In this document: piece after piece, positions 47,587 through 55,879 of the stretch
How positions within the stretch are numbered: position 1 is the first letter of the stretch
Layout: every line of letters starts with the position of its first letter
Source of the DNA: JACRCT01 sp049841135
Lineage (GTDB): Bacteria; Myxococcota; Myxococcia; Myxococcales; UBA5297
Reading direction: 5' to 3'
NCBI GenBank assembly: GCA_049841135.1
Contig: JASGHK010000006.1
Location: forward strand, 434,001 to 498,000
Length of the DNA stretch: 64,000 nt
The notes under the pieces: generated by a model
Seen by the model: the letters and a program-made list of their open reading frames with translations, nothing else
What the model was told of the DNA's origin: nothing
Database searches by the model: none
Position numbers and translations under genes: made by a program

Positions 47587-47638
47587 CGGAACCTCACCGC
47601 CCGCAGTCCTGAGCGCGCTCAGGCGGGCGGAGGTTCCG
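47587..47638 (-). promoter_or_regulatory. 52-nt palindromic leader before the double-cubane reductase gene
   Basis: CGGAACCTCACCGCCCGC (47587-47604) pairs with GCGGGCGGAGGTTCCG (47623-47638) with a two-base bulge. The apex is the perfect palindrome CCTGAGCGCGCTCAGG (47608-47623). It starts 24 bases upstream of the ATG, so it should be in the mRNA leader. Whether it is an RNA switch, an operator or a mobile palindrome cannot be told from one copy. Confidence 0.6.
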
Positions 47639-47779
47639 GCGTGGGGCGCGCCTTGCTAGGAGGCTGACCAGCCTCCTGCCAGACACGTCAATTTCGGGTC
47701 TTCCAGAACGCCTTCATCGCTTCCTCGTCTCGCTCGACACCGTGTCGGGCGCAGGATGCTCTATCACAGAGCTGGGGCA

Positions 47780-48073
47780 CTACCGAGACTTCGCCTTGGC
47801 GAGCTGGATTCGGTGCGCGGTCTCGCCAAAGCTGTCGAACTCTTCGACCGTGGCGCGGAAGACCACGCTCCCGATCTCGATCTTCTTCGCCTTCTGGAGC
47901 GCCTCGATTTCGTCGTAGAGCTGCGCGCTCTCCTTCGAGTTGGAGGGCACCGAGCCGATGCTGACGCCCATGGGCCCGCGCATCGCGCAGATTTGCTCCT
48001 GCCGGTCCTTGTACTCGACCTCCAGAGCATTGGCGCCCAACTCGAGCGCCTTCTTGATGTAGCCCGAGAGCAT
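47780..48073 (-). CDS. Small hypothetical protein
   Basis: A 97-residue alpha/beta cytosolic protein (MLSGYIKKALELGANALEVE at the start, then GPMGVSIGSVPSNSKE and a long helix). ATG 48073 follows GGAGACGGAA. No domain recognised. It lies 16 bases after the 48090-48401 gene on the same strand, so the two form a pair upstream of the double-cubane reductase. Confidence 0.6.
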   Translation of the reverse strand: MLSGYIKKALELGANALEVEYKDRQEQICAMRGPMGVSIGSVPSNSKESAQLYDEIEALQKAKKIEIGSVVFRATVEEFDSFGETAHRIQLAKAKSR

Positions 48074-48089
48074 TTCCGTCTCCTCGCGC

Positions 48090-48401
48090 CTACGCCCTGC
48101 CTGCGTCGATCGCTTCGAGCAGGTCCTGGAAGGCCTCACGCACGTCCTCGATGTGTTCGCTCACGTCCTTCGGGACCCTGGCCTGCCTGGCGATGTTCTC
48201 AACGAGGACCAAGGCCTTCCGCATCAGGTCGGGGTTTCGGACGCTCTCCCAGCTCATGCCCTCGTCGATGTGGAACAGCAGGCGCCCGGATTCAGGGAAC
48301 GGGTGTGCTGCCGCCACTGCGTCGCGCAGGTTGCCCCAAGCTCCCTGGCAGTCCGACCAGGCGGTCTTCGTGTAGCCCTCAGGCTCTATGTGCAAAGGCA
48401 T
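48090..48401 (-). CDS. Small hypothetical protein
   Basis: A 103-residue helical cytosolic protein. It starts MPLHIEPEGYTKTAW and continues with AHPFPESGRLLFHIDEGMSW and an acidic C-terminal helix (VSEHIEDVREAFQDLLEAID). No family recognised and no signal peptide. It is the first gene of the small pair. The ribosome site is weak, so translation level is unclear. Confidence 0.55.
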   Translation of the reverse strand: MPLHIEPEGYTKTAWSDCQGAWGNLRDAVAAAHPFPESGRLLFHIDEGMSWESVRNPDLMRKALVLVENIARQARVPKDVSEHIEDVREAFQDLLEAIDAGRA

Positions 48402-48859
48402 GGTGTCGGGTCACCGTGAACCATGCCGGCCCTGGCGACAAGAGCTGCGAGGAGCATCCAGAGATTCGGATGCGGTCAAGCTCGCCGCCCATTCGGGGCA
48501 AGCCCCCCATGGGCTTCGCCTTGACTCAACAGACTCCCCCGCTAAGATCTCCACCGCTGCACGTTGAAGCCAGCAAGCTGACGCCCGCCGCCAGCGATGC
48601 CCCAGGATAACCGTCCAACCTGGGCGCGGGTCCGAACGACCGCATCGGTTTCCCGCAGAGGTATCGGTGTATCGCGCGCAAGCTCGACCGTTGCGCGTCA
48701 GGGAAGCCATGAGCCGACGTGCCACTCCACGCCTGCCCGAAGTCCATCCCGAGACCGGCGTTCCCGGCCCTCGGACGGTGGTGGCGTTCGCTTCCAGCTT
48801 CTCGCTACTCTTCTTCGTCGTTTGAAAGAGGTCCGCGCCTGAACCCCAGAGGAGCACCC
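48402..48859. other. Divergent intergenic region, 458 bp
   Basis: Separates the leftward small-protein pair from the rightward hydroxylase operon and should carry its promoter. A GGGGCAAGCCCCCCATGGGG inverted-repeat stretch near 48495-48515 resembles a palindromic repeat. No coding frame is supported. Confidence 0.5.
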
Positions 48860-49648
48860 ATGGTCCCCTCGTACCATCGCCCCGCCTCGGTCGCCGAGGC
48901 CCTCCAACTCAAGGAGAAGCTCGGCCAGGGCGCCGTCTTCCTCGCCGGCGGCACCGAGGTCAACAACCTCCACGCCCCGCGCCCCAAGGCGCTCATCGAC
49001 CTCGCGGCCCTCGGGCTCGACAAGATCGAGAGCTCGCCCAAGGGCCTGCGCATCGGCGCCGGCGTCACCTTCCAGCAGCTCATCGAGCACGCGGACGTGC
49101 CCTGGTTCCTCAAGACCGCCGCGGGCCAGATGGCCAACCGCAACATCCGCAACCGCGCCACGGTGGGCGGCCAGCTCGGCACCAACCGCTCCTGCGCCGA
49201 CCTCATCCCCACGCTGCTCTCGGCCGACGCTCAGGTCGTGCTCAGCAACCGCGAGGTGTCCGTCGAGAGGTTCCTCGCCGGCGAGCAGGGCCTCATCGTC
49301 GCGGTGGTCGTTCCAGCGACCAAGCGCGGCTTCGGGCTCTTCCACCAGACCCGCACCGCCAACGACATCTCCATCGTCACCGCCTCGGCCTCGCTCGAGC
49401 TCGACGGCAAGACCGTCCATCGCCCCATCCTCGCGATCGGCGGCGTCGCCCAGCACGTCGTCCGCCTCCACGACGTCGAAGGCGCGCTCGACGGCAAGCC
49501 CCTGCCGGCGCAGGAGCAGCTCGAGTCGATGATCGCCGGGGCGGTCAAGCCCATCGACGACCTCCGTGGCAGCGCCGCCTACAAGCGCCAGATTGCCTCC
49601 GTCCTCGGCGAGCGCGCCCTGCGCGCCGCCGCCAGCCGCCTTTCCTAA
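48860..49648 (+). CDS. FAD-binding subunit of a molybdenum hydroxylase, YgfM-like
   Basis: A 262-residue medium subunit of the xanthine-dehydrogenase family, the size of E. coli YgfM. FAD motifs are GAVFLAGGTEVNN and MANRNIRNRATVGGQLGTN. A RGFGLFHQTRTANDISIV segment matches the C-terminal part. It serves as the electron outlet of the XdhD-like enzyme encoded 12 bases downstream. AGAGGAGC precedes the ATG at 48860. In E. coli ygfM is likewise directly upstream of xdhD. The five genes from here to 54597 share the same strand with gaps of at most 14 bases or overlaps. Confidence 0.9.
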   Translation: MVPSYHRPASVAEALQLKEKLGQGAVFLAGGTEVNNLHAPRPKALIDLAALGLDKIESSPKGLRIGAGVTFQQLIEHADVPWFLKTAAGQMANRNIRNRATVGGQLGTNRSCADLIPTLLSADAQVVLSNREVSVERFLAGEQGLIVAVVVPATKRGFGLFHQTRTANDISIVTASASLELDGKTVHRPILAIGGVAQHVVRLHDVEGALDGKPLPAQEQLESMIAGAVKPIDDLRGSAAYKRQIASVLGERALRAAASRLS

Positions 49649-49660
49649 GGGAGCCCGCTC

Positions 49661-52549
49661 ATGTCCATCACCATCACGCTCAACGGCTCTCCCCGTGTCC
49701 TGAACGCCGAGTCCGGCGAGAACCTGCGCGACGTCCTGCGCCGCGAATGCGGCATCCACTCGCCCCGCAACGGCTGCGACGGCGAGGGCACCTGTGGCGC
49801 CTGCGCCGTCCTCGTCAACGGCCGCCTGATGAACACCTGCCTGATGGTCGTCGGGCAGATCGAGGGCAAGGACGTCCGCACCGTCGAAGGCCTCGCCCGC
49901 CCGCGCGAGCTGACCAGCCTGCAGAAGGCATTCGTGGACTCCGGCGTCGTCCAGTGCGGCTACTGCACCGGCGCCATGCTCATGGCCGTCGCCGAGCTGC
50001 TCGAGAAGGTGGAGAACCCGACCAAGGATCAGGTCAAGGACGCGCTCTCCGGCACCTTCTGCCGCTGCACCGGCTACCAGCAGATCTACGGCGCCGTGCA
50101 GCTCGCCATCGCGCGCAAGAAGGATCCGGCGACGCCGTTCGAGGAGCCCAAGTACGAGGCGCCCACCTTCCGCCCCGGCATGCGCTACATCGGCAAGAAC
50201 GCCGGCAAGGTCGACGGCTACCTGCTCGCCCGCGGCGAGCCGGGCTTCGTCGAGGACCGCGTCCGTCCGGGCCACTGCCACCTGAAGGTCCTGCCCAGCC
50301 CGCACGCCCACGCCTTCATCAAGAAGCTCGACACCTCGAAGGCCGAGAAGCTGCCCGGCGTCGTCCACGTCATCACCTACAAGAACTGCCCGGACGTCTG
50401 GTACAACCCCGCCGGCCAGGGCTTCCCCGAGCCGTCGCCCTACGACCGGCGCATGTTCGACCAGAAGCTGCGCCACGTGGGCGACCGCGTCGCGGGCGTC
50501 GTCGCCGAGACGGCAGAGATCGCCGACGCGGCCCTCAAGCTCATCGACGTCGAGTACGAGGTGCTGCCGGGCGTCTTCACCATCGAGGACGCCAAGAAAC
50601 CCGGCGCGCCCATCGTCCACAACGCGCAGATCGAGTACGTGGTCGGCGCCCCGGACGGCCTGGCCGAGTACAACAAGGGCGTCGATCCGCGCGAAGGCAA
50701 GATCATCTACCAGTTCCCGATCCACGCGGACCCGCACAAGAACCTCGCGGCGTCGGTCCACGGCGGCATCGGCGACATCGCCAAGGGCTTCAAGGAAGCC
50801 GAGGTCATCCACGAGGGCGTCTACGAGTCGGCCCAGGTGCAGTGCACGCCGGTCGAGCCGCACATCGTCTACAGCCGCATGGAGGGCGAGCGCTGCGTCA
50901 TCCACGCCTCGACCCAGGTCCCCTGGCACGTCCGCCGGATCATCGCCCGCATCCTCGGCGTGAAAGAGACCAAGCTGCGCGTCATCAAGGAGCGCGTGGG
51001 CGGCGGCTTCGGCTCCAAGCAGGACATGGTGCTCGAGGAGGTCGCGGCCTGGGCCACCTGGGTCACCGGCCGCGATGTGCTCTACCGCTACTCGCGCGAG
51101 GACGAGTTCAACAACTCGCGCACCCGCCACGTCATGAAGGTGCGGGTCAAGCTGGGCGCCAAGAAGGACGGCAAGCTCACCGCGGTGGAGATGGACCTGG
51201 AGGCCAACACCGGCCCCTACGGCTCGCACTGCCTGACCGTGCCGATGAACGCCTGCTCGAAGTCGCTGCCGCTGTTCCTCTGCGACAACGTCCACTTCGA
51301 CGTCCACACCTACTACTCGAACATCGCCCCCACCGGCGCCTACCAGGGCTACGGCGCGCCGAAGGGCTCGTTCGCGCTGCAGCTCTGCGCGGCGGAGATG
51401 GCCGAGAAGCTGGGCATGAGCCCGCTCGACTTCATCGAGAAGAACCGCGTCCGCGAAGGCGCGATGCTCGAGATCCTCCGCTGCCTGGGCGAGGGCCGTG
51501 AGGGCACGCCGCAGCGCGTCTCCACCTGCGGCCTGGGCCAGGCGCTCGAGCAGGGGCAGAAGCTCGTCGGCTGGGGCAAGAAGGAGAAGAGCAACGACCC
51601 GGACGTGAAGATCGGCCAGGGCGTGGTCATCGTGCAGCAGGGCTCGGGCCTGCCCGGGCTCGACAGCGCCAACGCCGCCATCAGCATGTTCGGCGACGGC
51701 ACCTTCATGGTGCTCTCCGGCGGCACCGACCTGGGCACCGGCCTGGAGACGGTCGTCGTCAAGATGGCGGCCGAGACGCTGATGGTGCCCATGGAGCACG
51801 TGGGCGTGATGGCGGCGGACACCGACGCCACGCCGTTCGACGTCGGCGCCTACGCCTCCTCCGGCACCTACTTCTCCGGCGGCGCGGCCCTCAACGCGGC
51901 GCTGAAGATGAAGAAGATGATCCTCGCGGAGGCCGGCGAGATGCTGCAGGAGCCGGAGAACCACCTCCAGCTCGTCTATCCCGGCATCGTGAAGGGCCTC
52001 TCCGGCGAGGTGACCTTCGAGCAGATCGCGCGGCGCACGCAGAGCGGCACCGGCAAGGGCCAGCTGATGGCCGGCGCGGTCTTCATCACCGACAAGGGCT
52101 CGTTCCCGTACGGCGCCCACTTCTGCGAGGTGGCGGTCGACACGCGCACCGGCAAGGTGAAGGTCCGCAAGTACTACGCGCTGCAGGACGCCGGCACGCC
52201 CATCAACCCGGAGCTGGCGCTCGGCCAGATGTACGGCGGCGTGCTCAAGTCCATGGGCCACGCGCTCTACGAGGAGATGAAGTACGACGAGCAGGGCCGC
52301 TGCCTGAACCCGAACTTCGTCGACTACAAGGTCCCGCAGATGGGCGACTTGCCCGAGGACTTCAAGTGCGTCCTCATCGACACGAACGATCCGTTCGGGC
52401 CGATGGGCGCCAAGTCCATCTCGGAGATCTCCACCAACGGCGCCGCGCCGGTCCTCGCCGCCGCCATCCACGACGCCTGCGGCGTCTGGATCCGCAGCTG
52501 GCCGTTCACGCCCGAGAAGATCCTCAAGGCGCTCGGTCGCATCAAGTAG
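49661..52549 (+). CDS. XdhD-like molybdenum hydroxylase, fused [2Fe-2S] and molybdenum domains
   Basis: A 962-residue enzyme (E. coli XdhD has about 956). Residues 1-150 are the two [2Fe-2S] domains (NGCDGEGTCGACAVLVNG; CGYCTGAM and FCRCTGY). From about 180 the molybdenum domain follows: KVDGYLLARGEPGFVED, RVGGGFGSKQDMV, AYQGYGAPKGSFALQ, VGAYASSGTYFSGGA and GAKSISEISTNGAAPV with the likely catalytic Glu. XdhD-type proteins are typical of selenium-dependent molybdenum hydroxylase loci and are linked to purine oxidation in anaerobes. The next genes are the MocA-like, YqeB-like and YqeC-like maturation factors, which supports that reading. No frameshift here. Confidence 0.93.
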   Translation: MSITITLNGSPRVLNAESGENLRDVLRRECGIHSPRNGCDGEGTCGACAVLVNGRLMNTCLMVVGQIEGKDVRTVEGLARPRELTSLQKAFVDSGVVQCGYCTGAMLMAVAELLEKVENPTKDQVKDALSGTFCRCTGYQQIYGAVQLAIARKKDPATPFEEPKYEAPTFRPGMRYIGKNAGKVDGYLLARGEPGFVEDRVRPGHCHLKVLPSPHAHAFIKKLDTSKAEKLPGVVHVITYKNCPDVWYNPAGQGFPEPSPYDRRMFDQKLRHVGDRVAGVVAETAEIADAALKLIDVEYEVLPGVFTIEDAKKPGAPIVHNAQIEYVVGAPDGLAEYNKGVDPREGKIIYQFPIHADPHKNLAASVHGGIGDIAKGFKEAEVIHEGVYESAQVQCTPVEPHIVYSRMEGERCVIHASTQVPWHVRRIIARILGVKETKLRVIKERVGGGFGSKQDMVLEEVAAWATWVTGRDVLYRYSREDEFNNSRTRHVMKVRVKLGAKKDGKLTAVEMDLEANTGPYGSHCLTVPMNACSKSLPLFLCDNVHFDVHTYYSNIAPTGAYQGYGAPKGSFALQLCAAEMAEKLGMSPLDFIEKNRVREGAMLEILRCLGEGREGTPQRVSTCGLGQALEQGQKLVGWGKKEKSNDPDVKIGQGVVIVQQGSGLPGLDSANAAISMFGDGTFMVLSGGTDLGTGLETVVVKMAAETLMVPMEHVGVMAADTDATPFDVGAYASSGTYFSGGAALNAALKMKKMILAEAGEMLQEPENHLQLVYPGIVKGLSGEVTFEQIARRTQSGTGKGQLMAGAVFITDKGSFPYGAHFCEVAVDTRTGKVKVRKYYALQDAGTPINPELALGQMYGGVLKSMGHALYEEMKYDEQGRCLNPNFVDYKVPQMGDLPEDFKCVLIDTNDPFGPMGAKSISEISTNGAAPVLAAAIHDACGVWIRSWPFTPEKILKALGRIK

Positions 52550-52557
52550 GGAGGCGG
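52549..52557 (+). promoter_or_regulatory. Ribosome site supporting a TTG start
   Basis: GGGAGGCGG lies seven bases before TTG 52564. No ATG or GTG in that frame would keep the N-terminal nucleotide-binding motif of the MocA-like protein. Confidence 0.5.
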
Positions 52558-52563
52558 AGTGAC

Positions 52564-53135
52564 TTGATCCTGGGCGTCCTGCTGGCGGCTGGAGCCTCGC
52601 GGCGAATGGGCCGCGACAAGCTCGGCTTGCCCTGGCGTGGCTCGACGGTGCTTTCGGCCACGCTCGGGCGCTGGCAGGGCGTCCCGGAGTTCGACCGAGA
52701 TCCTGCTCGTCCGCCGCCGCGAGGAGCCGGGCGAGCACTCGCCGAAGGTCCGGGTCATCGTCAACGCCGGAGCCGGCGAGGGGATGGGCAGCTCGCTCCG
52801 GCTGGCAGCCCAGGCGATCCCCGAAGGCACCGAGGCTGTGGTCGTGGGGCTGGCCGACATGCCCGAGGTCGCTTCCACCACCATCTCGTCCCTCGTCGCC
52901 GCCTGGCGCCCGCTCGGGCCGCGCGGCATCGTCGCGCCGACCTACCAGGGACGGCGCGGTCATCCGGTCGTCTTCGGTGCCGAGCACCTGCCGGCGCTTC
53001 GCTCCCTCACCGGTGATGCCGGGGCGCGGGCGGTCCTGCAGGAGCGCTCGTCGGAAGCTCAAGCTCGTGCCCGTCGACGACCCTGGCGTGCTGCTGGACC
53101 TGGACGCACCCTCCGACCTGGAGGCGCGGCCGTGA
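52564..53135 (+). CDS. MocA/YgfJ-like molybdenum-cofactor cytidylyltransferase (two apparent frameshifts)
   Basis: About 190 residues after repair. The N-terminal motif GVLLAAGASRRMGRDKLGLP is the CTP-binding signature of MocA and IspD/MobA-like transferases; GLADMPEV and YQGRRGHPVVFG follow. MocA attaches CMP to molybdopterin for the xanthine-dehydrogenase family. The start is TTG 52564. The frame breaks at 52687-52692 (GAGTTC; restored GVPESTEILLVRR) and at 53054-53060 (GAAGCTC, GAGCTC expected; restored ERSSELKLVPVDD). Its stop overlaps the YqeB-like start by four bases. E. coli has ygfJ in the equivalent locus. Confidence 0.87.
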
Positions 53136-53920
53136 GAGTCCTCATCCTCGGCGCCGGTGAGCACGCCAGCAGCACGGCCTACCGGCTGTTCCGCGCCGGG
53201 TTCGAAGTCGCCATGACCGAGGTGCCTGAGCCGCTGGCCGTGCGGCGCTCCGTCTCTTTCTGCAGCGCGGTCTGGGACGGCGAGTGCACGGTCGAAGGGG
53301 TGAAGGGCCGGCTCTGGAAGCTGGGACAGGCGCTCCCAAGTCCGCTCGACCATGTTGCGGTCCTCGTCGATCCCGAGGCAGCGATCCTCTCGAGCTGGCG
53401 CCCGGAAGTGCTCGTCGACGCGCGGTTGCTCAAGCGGCCGGGCGCCACCTCCGTCTCGCAGGCTCCGCTGGTCATCAGCCTGGGGCCCGGCCCCGTCTGC
53501 GGGCGCGAAGCGCACGTCGTCATCGAGACCAACCGTGGGCACGACCTGGGTCGGGTCATCGAGCAGGGCAGCGCCGCGCCGGACACGGGCGTGCCAGGTG
53601 TGATTGGCGGTTTCGCGGCGGAGCGGGTGCTGCGCGCCCCGGTGGCCGGGAAGGTGCGCGGCGTGCGCGCCATCGGCGACGTGGTGAAGGCCGGAGACAT
53701 CGTCGCGTACGTCGGCGCCGAGCTGGTGCACACGACCATCGCCGGCGTGCTGCGAGGCATCCTCCACGACGGCGTCGAGGCGACGGCCAACGTCAAGCTC
53801 GCCGACGTCGACCCGCGCGCCGAAGTGGGCGCCTGCTTCACCATCTCCGACAAGAGCCGCACCATCAGCGGCGGCGTACTGGAGGCCATCCTCAGCCGCT
53901 TCCACGTGGCTCCGAAGTGA
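53132..53920 (+). CDS. yqeB: Selenium-dependent molybdenum hydroxylase accessory protein, YqeB/EF2563-like
   Basis: A 262-residue protein of the EF2563 family, which is restricted to selenium-dependent molybdenum hydroxylase loci. It has an N-terminal Rossmann-like part (VLILGAGEHASSTAYRLFRAG) and a VPGVIGGFAAERVLRAPVAG segment, followed by a biotinyl-like fold (VKAGDIVAYVGAELVHTTIAG). Its exact biochemical role is not settled; it is thought to help insert the labile selenium or mature the cofactor. GTG 53132 overlaps the upstream stop, and its own stop overlaps the YqeC-like GTG. The call depends on family resemblance and context together. Confidence 0.85.
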   Translation: MRVLILGAGEHASSTAYRLFRAGFEVAMTEVPEPLAVRRSVSFCSAVWDGECTVEGVKGRLWKLGQALPSPLDHVAVLVDPEAAILSSWRPEVLVDARLLKRPGATSVSQAPLVISLGPGPVCGREAHVVIETNRGHDLGRVIEQGSAAPDTGVPGVIGGFAAERVLRAPVAGKVRGVRAIGDVVKAGDIVAYVGAELVHTTIAGVLRGILHDGVEATANVKLADVDPRAEVGACFTISDKSRTISGGVLEAILSRFHVAPK

Positions 53921-54597
53921 AGGCGCTGCTCGAGTATCGCGACGTCTGGCTCATCGGCGGCGGCGGCAAGACCACGCTCATGTACCGATTGGCGGCCGCC
54001 TGGGCTGAGCGCGGCGAGAGCGCCCTCTGCACGACCACCACCCGGATCTGGCCGCCGACGCCTGATCAGTGCCCCGACTTCCGGACCGGTGCGCTGACGG
54101 CCGTGCGCGCGGATTTGCGCGCCAGACCGGCGTCGCGGGTGACCGTGGCGAGCCGGGTCGAGGGCGGCAAGTGCCAAGGCTTCTCTGCGGACGAGGCGCT
54201 CGCGCTCACGGAGGAGGCGCGCCATGTCGTCGTCGAGGCCGATGGCTCAGCGGGACGGCCGCTCAAGGCGCATGCGCCGCATGAGCCGGTGGTGGCGGCG
54301 GGCGCGAGCTGCGTGGTGGCAGTGGTCGGTGGCTGGAGCGTCGGCGCGCCGCTCGATGCCGAGCACGTTCATCGCCCCGAACGCTTCTCGGCGCTGACGG
54401 GACGGAAGCTCGGCGAGCCGGTGACCGCGGCAGACGTGGCCCGCGCCATCCTCGATGACCAGGGCTGGGAACGGGCGGTGCCGCAGAGCGCGGTTTTCCG
54501 TGTAGTGGTGACGGGAGAGGATCGCGGAATCGGGGACGCGCTGGCAGAGCACCCGAAAGCCTGGCGGCTGGCGGGAATGCTGGTCCTTCCCCCTTGA
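53917..54597 (+). CDS. yqeC: Selenium-dependent hydroxylase accessory ATPase-like protein, YqeC-like
   Basis: A 226-residue P-loop protein. The nucleotide motif is WLIGGGGKTTLMYRLA (about residues 11-26), with TTTTRIWPP and HVVVEADGSAGRPLKAHAPHEPV as family blocks. YqeC is, with YqeB, a genomic marker of selenium-dependent molybdenum hydroxylases; biochemistry is unknown. It starts at GTG 53917, overlapping the YqeB-like stop by four bases, and closes the operon before a hairpin at 54595. Length is typical. Together with the MocA-like protein it forms a three-gene maturation block. Confidence 0.87.
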   Translation: MKALLEYRDVWLIGGGGKTTLMYRLAAAWAERGESALCTTTTRIWPPTPDQCPDFRTGALTAVRADLRARPASRVTVASRVEGGKCQGFSADEALALTEEARHVVVEADGSAGRPLKAHAPHEPVVAAGASCVVAVVGGWSVGAPLDAEHVHRPERFSALTGRKLGEPVTAADVARAILDDQGWERAVPQSAVFRVVVTGEDRGIGDALAEHPKAWRLAGMLVLPP

Positions 54598-54620
54598 GCC
54601 AGATCCTGTGATCCGGCTCA
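54595..54620 (+). terminator. Hairpin at the end of the hydroxylase operon
   Basis: TGAGCCAGATC pairs with GATCCGGCTCA around CTGT with one mismatch. The stem includes the yqeC stop codon. No U-tract follows, so it may act as a 3' stabiliser rather than a classical terminator. Confidence 0.5.
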
Positions 54621-54848
54621 CAAAAGTCGGGCAACCAGGGATGAACACAGAGGAAAGAGCGAATCCCCCGTTTGGACGCCCACCTTAATAGGTCTCCAGA
54701 CTCTCCGAGCCGGCCACGCGACGGCCGCGACCCCGGCCGAGTAGACCTCATGGGCCGGCGCGACCCTCTCGCCGGTGATATGGCAAGGCCCTGGCGGGAC
54801 GGGTCCCGCCAGTCGTCCAACCATTCGAAACGAAGCGGGGAGGAAGAC

Positions 54849-55316
54849 ATGCGCAAGCTCACGATGGGAATCGTCGCGGCGTTTGGGCTCACGTTGGGGA
54901 TGCAGGCGGCGCTGGCCGGCGAGGCGGCGAAGCCCGAGCCCAAGCCCGAGGCGAAGGCCGACACCAAGGACAAGGAGAAGGCCGCGGTCGCCGCAGCCGA
55001 GGCCTGGCTCAAGCTCGTCGACTACGGCAAGTACGCCGGGAGCTGGAAGGAGGCGGCCACCTTCTTCAAGGGCGCCATGAAGAGCGAGCAGTGGGAGCAG
55101 GCGCTCACCGGCGTGCGCAAGCCGCTGGGCAAGGTCGGCTCGCGCAAGGTCAAGACCACCAAGTACCTGACCAGCGTCCCCGGCGCTCCCGACGGGGAGT
55201 ACGTGGTCATCGAGTTCGACACCTCGTTCGCCGAGAAGAAGGCCGCGGTCGAGACCGTCACGCCCATGATGGACAAGGACGGCAAGTGGCGCGTCTCGGG
55301 CTACTTCATCAAGTAG
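54849..55316 (+). CDS. DUF4019-domain exported protein
   Basis: A 155-residue protein with a signal peptide (MRKLTMGIVAAFGLTLGM, cleavage near ALAG) and a Lys/Glu/Pro-rich linker. The domain begins AAAEAWLKLVDYGKYAGSWKEA and ends with GKWRVSGYFIK, as in the DUF4019 family, a cystatin- or NTF2-like fold of unknown function. ATG 54849 follows GGGGAGGAAGAC. It is separated by 251 bases from yqeC and probably has its own promoter. Confidence 0.82.
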   Translation: MRKLTMGIVAAFGLTLGMQAALAGEAAKPEPKPEAKADTKDKEKAAVAAAEAWLKLVDYGKYAGSWKEAATFFKGAMKSEQWEQALTGVRKPLGKVGSRKVKTTKYLTSVPGAPDGEYVVIEFDTSFAEKKAAVETVTPMMDKDGKWRVSGYFIK

Positions 55317-55426
55317 CGAAGTCGGCCTGTCCGGCCGGGGGGAGGACGACGAGCGGGAGGCCTGCCCGCTTGAAGGGCTAGCCAAGGAGCGAGGGGCGAC
55401 GCAGCCTCCGGGACGTGAGGTGACTC

Positions 55427-55861
55427 ATGTCCCGCGTCGCGCCGTACCTGCTGGTGGTCGCCCTGGCTGCTGGCTGCTTCCCGCCCGAGGTCGAGGAGCC
55501 CAACCCGACGGATGCGGGCGCGCCCATCGTCGTCGCCAAACCGGATGCCGGTGGGTTCAGCCACCAAGCCCAGGTCGTCATCCAGAACTACACGTTCACG
55601 CCGCTGGAGCTGTTCGTCTCGCCCGGCGACACAATCGTCTTCAAGAACCTCGACGGCGACACGCACACCGTGACCAGCCAGACCACGCCCGGGACCTACC
55701 AGTTCGGTCAGGTCAATGGCGTCTGGTTCGACATCCCGCCGTTCACCGGGACCTGGCCCTGGACCGTTCCCGCGGACGCGCCCCATGGCACGGTCATCTA
55801 CTACTTCGACCGCGTCTGCCGCGACCAGATGAAGAACCAGCCGAGCATCACCATCCGGTAG
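55427..55861 (+). CDS. Cupredoxin-like lipoprotein
   Basis: A 144-residue lipoprotein with lipobox LAAGC (Cys near residue 17) and a DAG-containing linker. The domain resembles plastocyanin/amicyanin folds: VVIQNYTFTPLELFVSPGDTIVFKN is shown as two neighbouring strands, then GDTHTVTSQT supplies a likely copper His. The C-terminal ligand region reads YYFDRVCRDQMKNQPSIT, with a Cys, but the second His is not evident, so copper binding is uncertain. It could be an electron carrier or a copper-storage protein at the outer membrane. ATG 55427 follows a GGGACGTGAGG site. Confidence 0.7.
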   Translation: MSRVAPYLLVVALAAGCFPPEVEEPNPTDAGAPIVVAKPDAGGFSHQAQVVIQNYTFTPLELFVSPGDTIVFKNLDGDTHTVTSQTTPGTYQFGQVNGVWFDIPPFTGTWPWTVPADAPHGTVIYYFDRVCRDQMKNQPSITIR

Positions 55862-55879
55862 CGGCCGCGGCGGGCGGCC

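Noticed and set aside
48698..53905. A 1735-codon open frame on the minus strand
   Set aside because: It runs antiparallel to five well-supported hydroxylase and maturation genes, and its translation is a Val/Leu/Asp/Gly-rich shadow without domains.
29700..54597. Selenocysteine codons (in-frame TGA) in the selenium-related genes
   Set aside because: All TGA codons seen are terminal or caused by the frame breaks. Selenium in these hydroxylases is a labile cofactor, so no recoding is expected.
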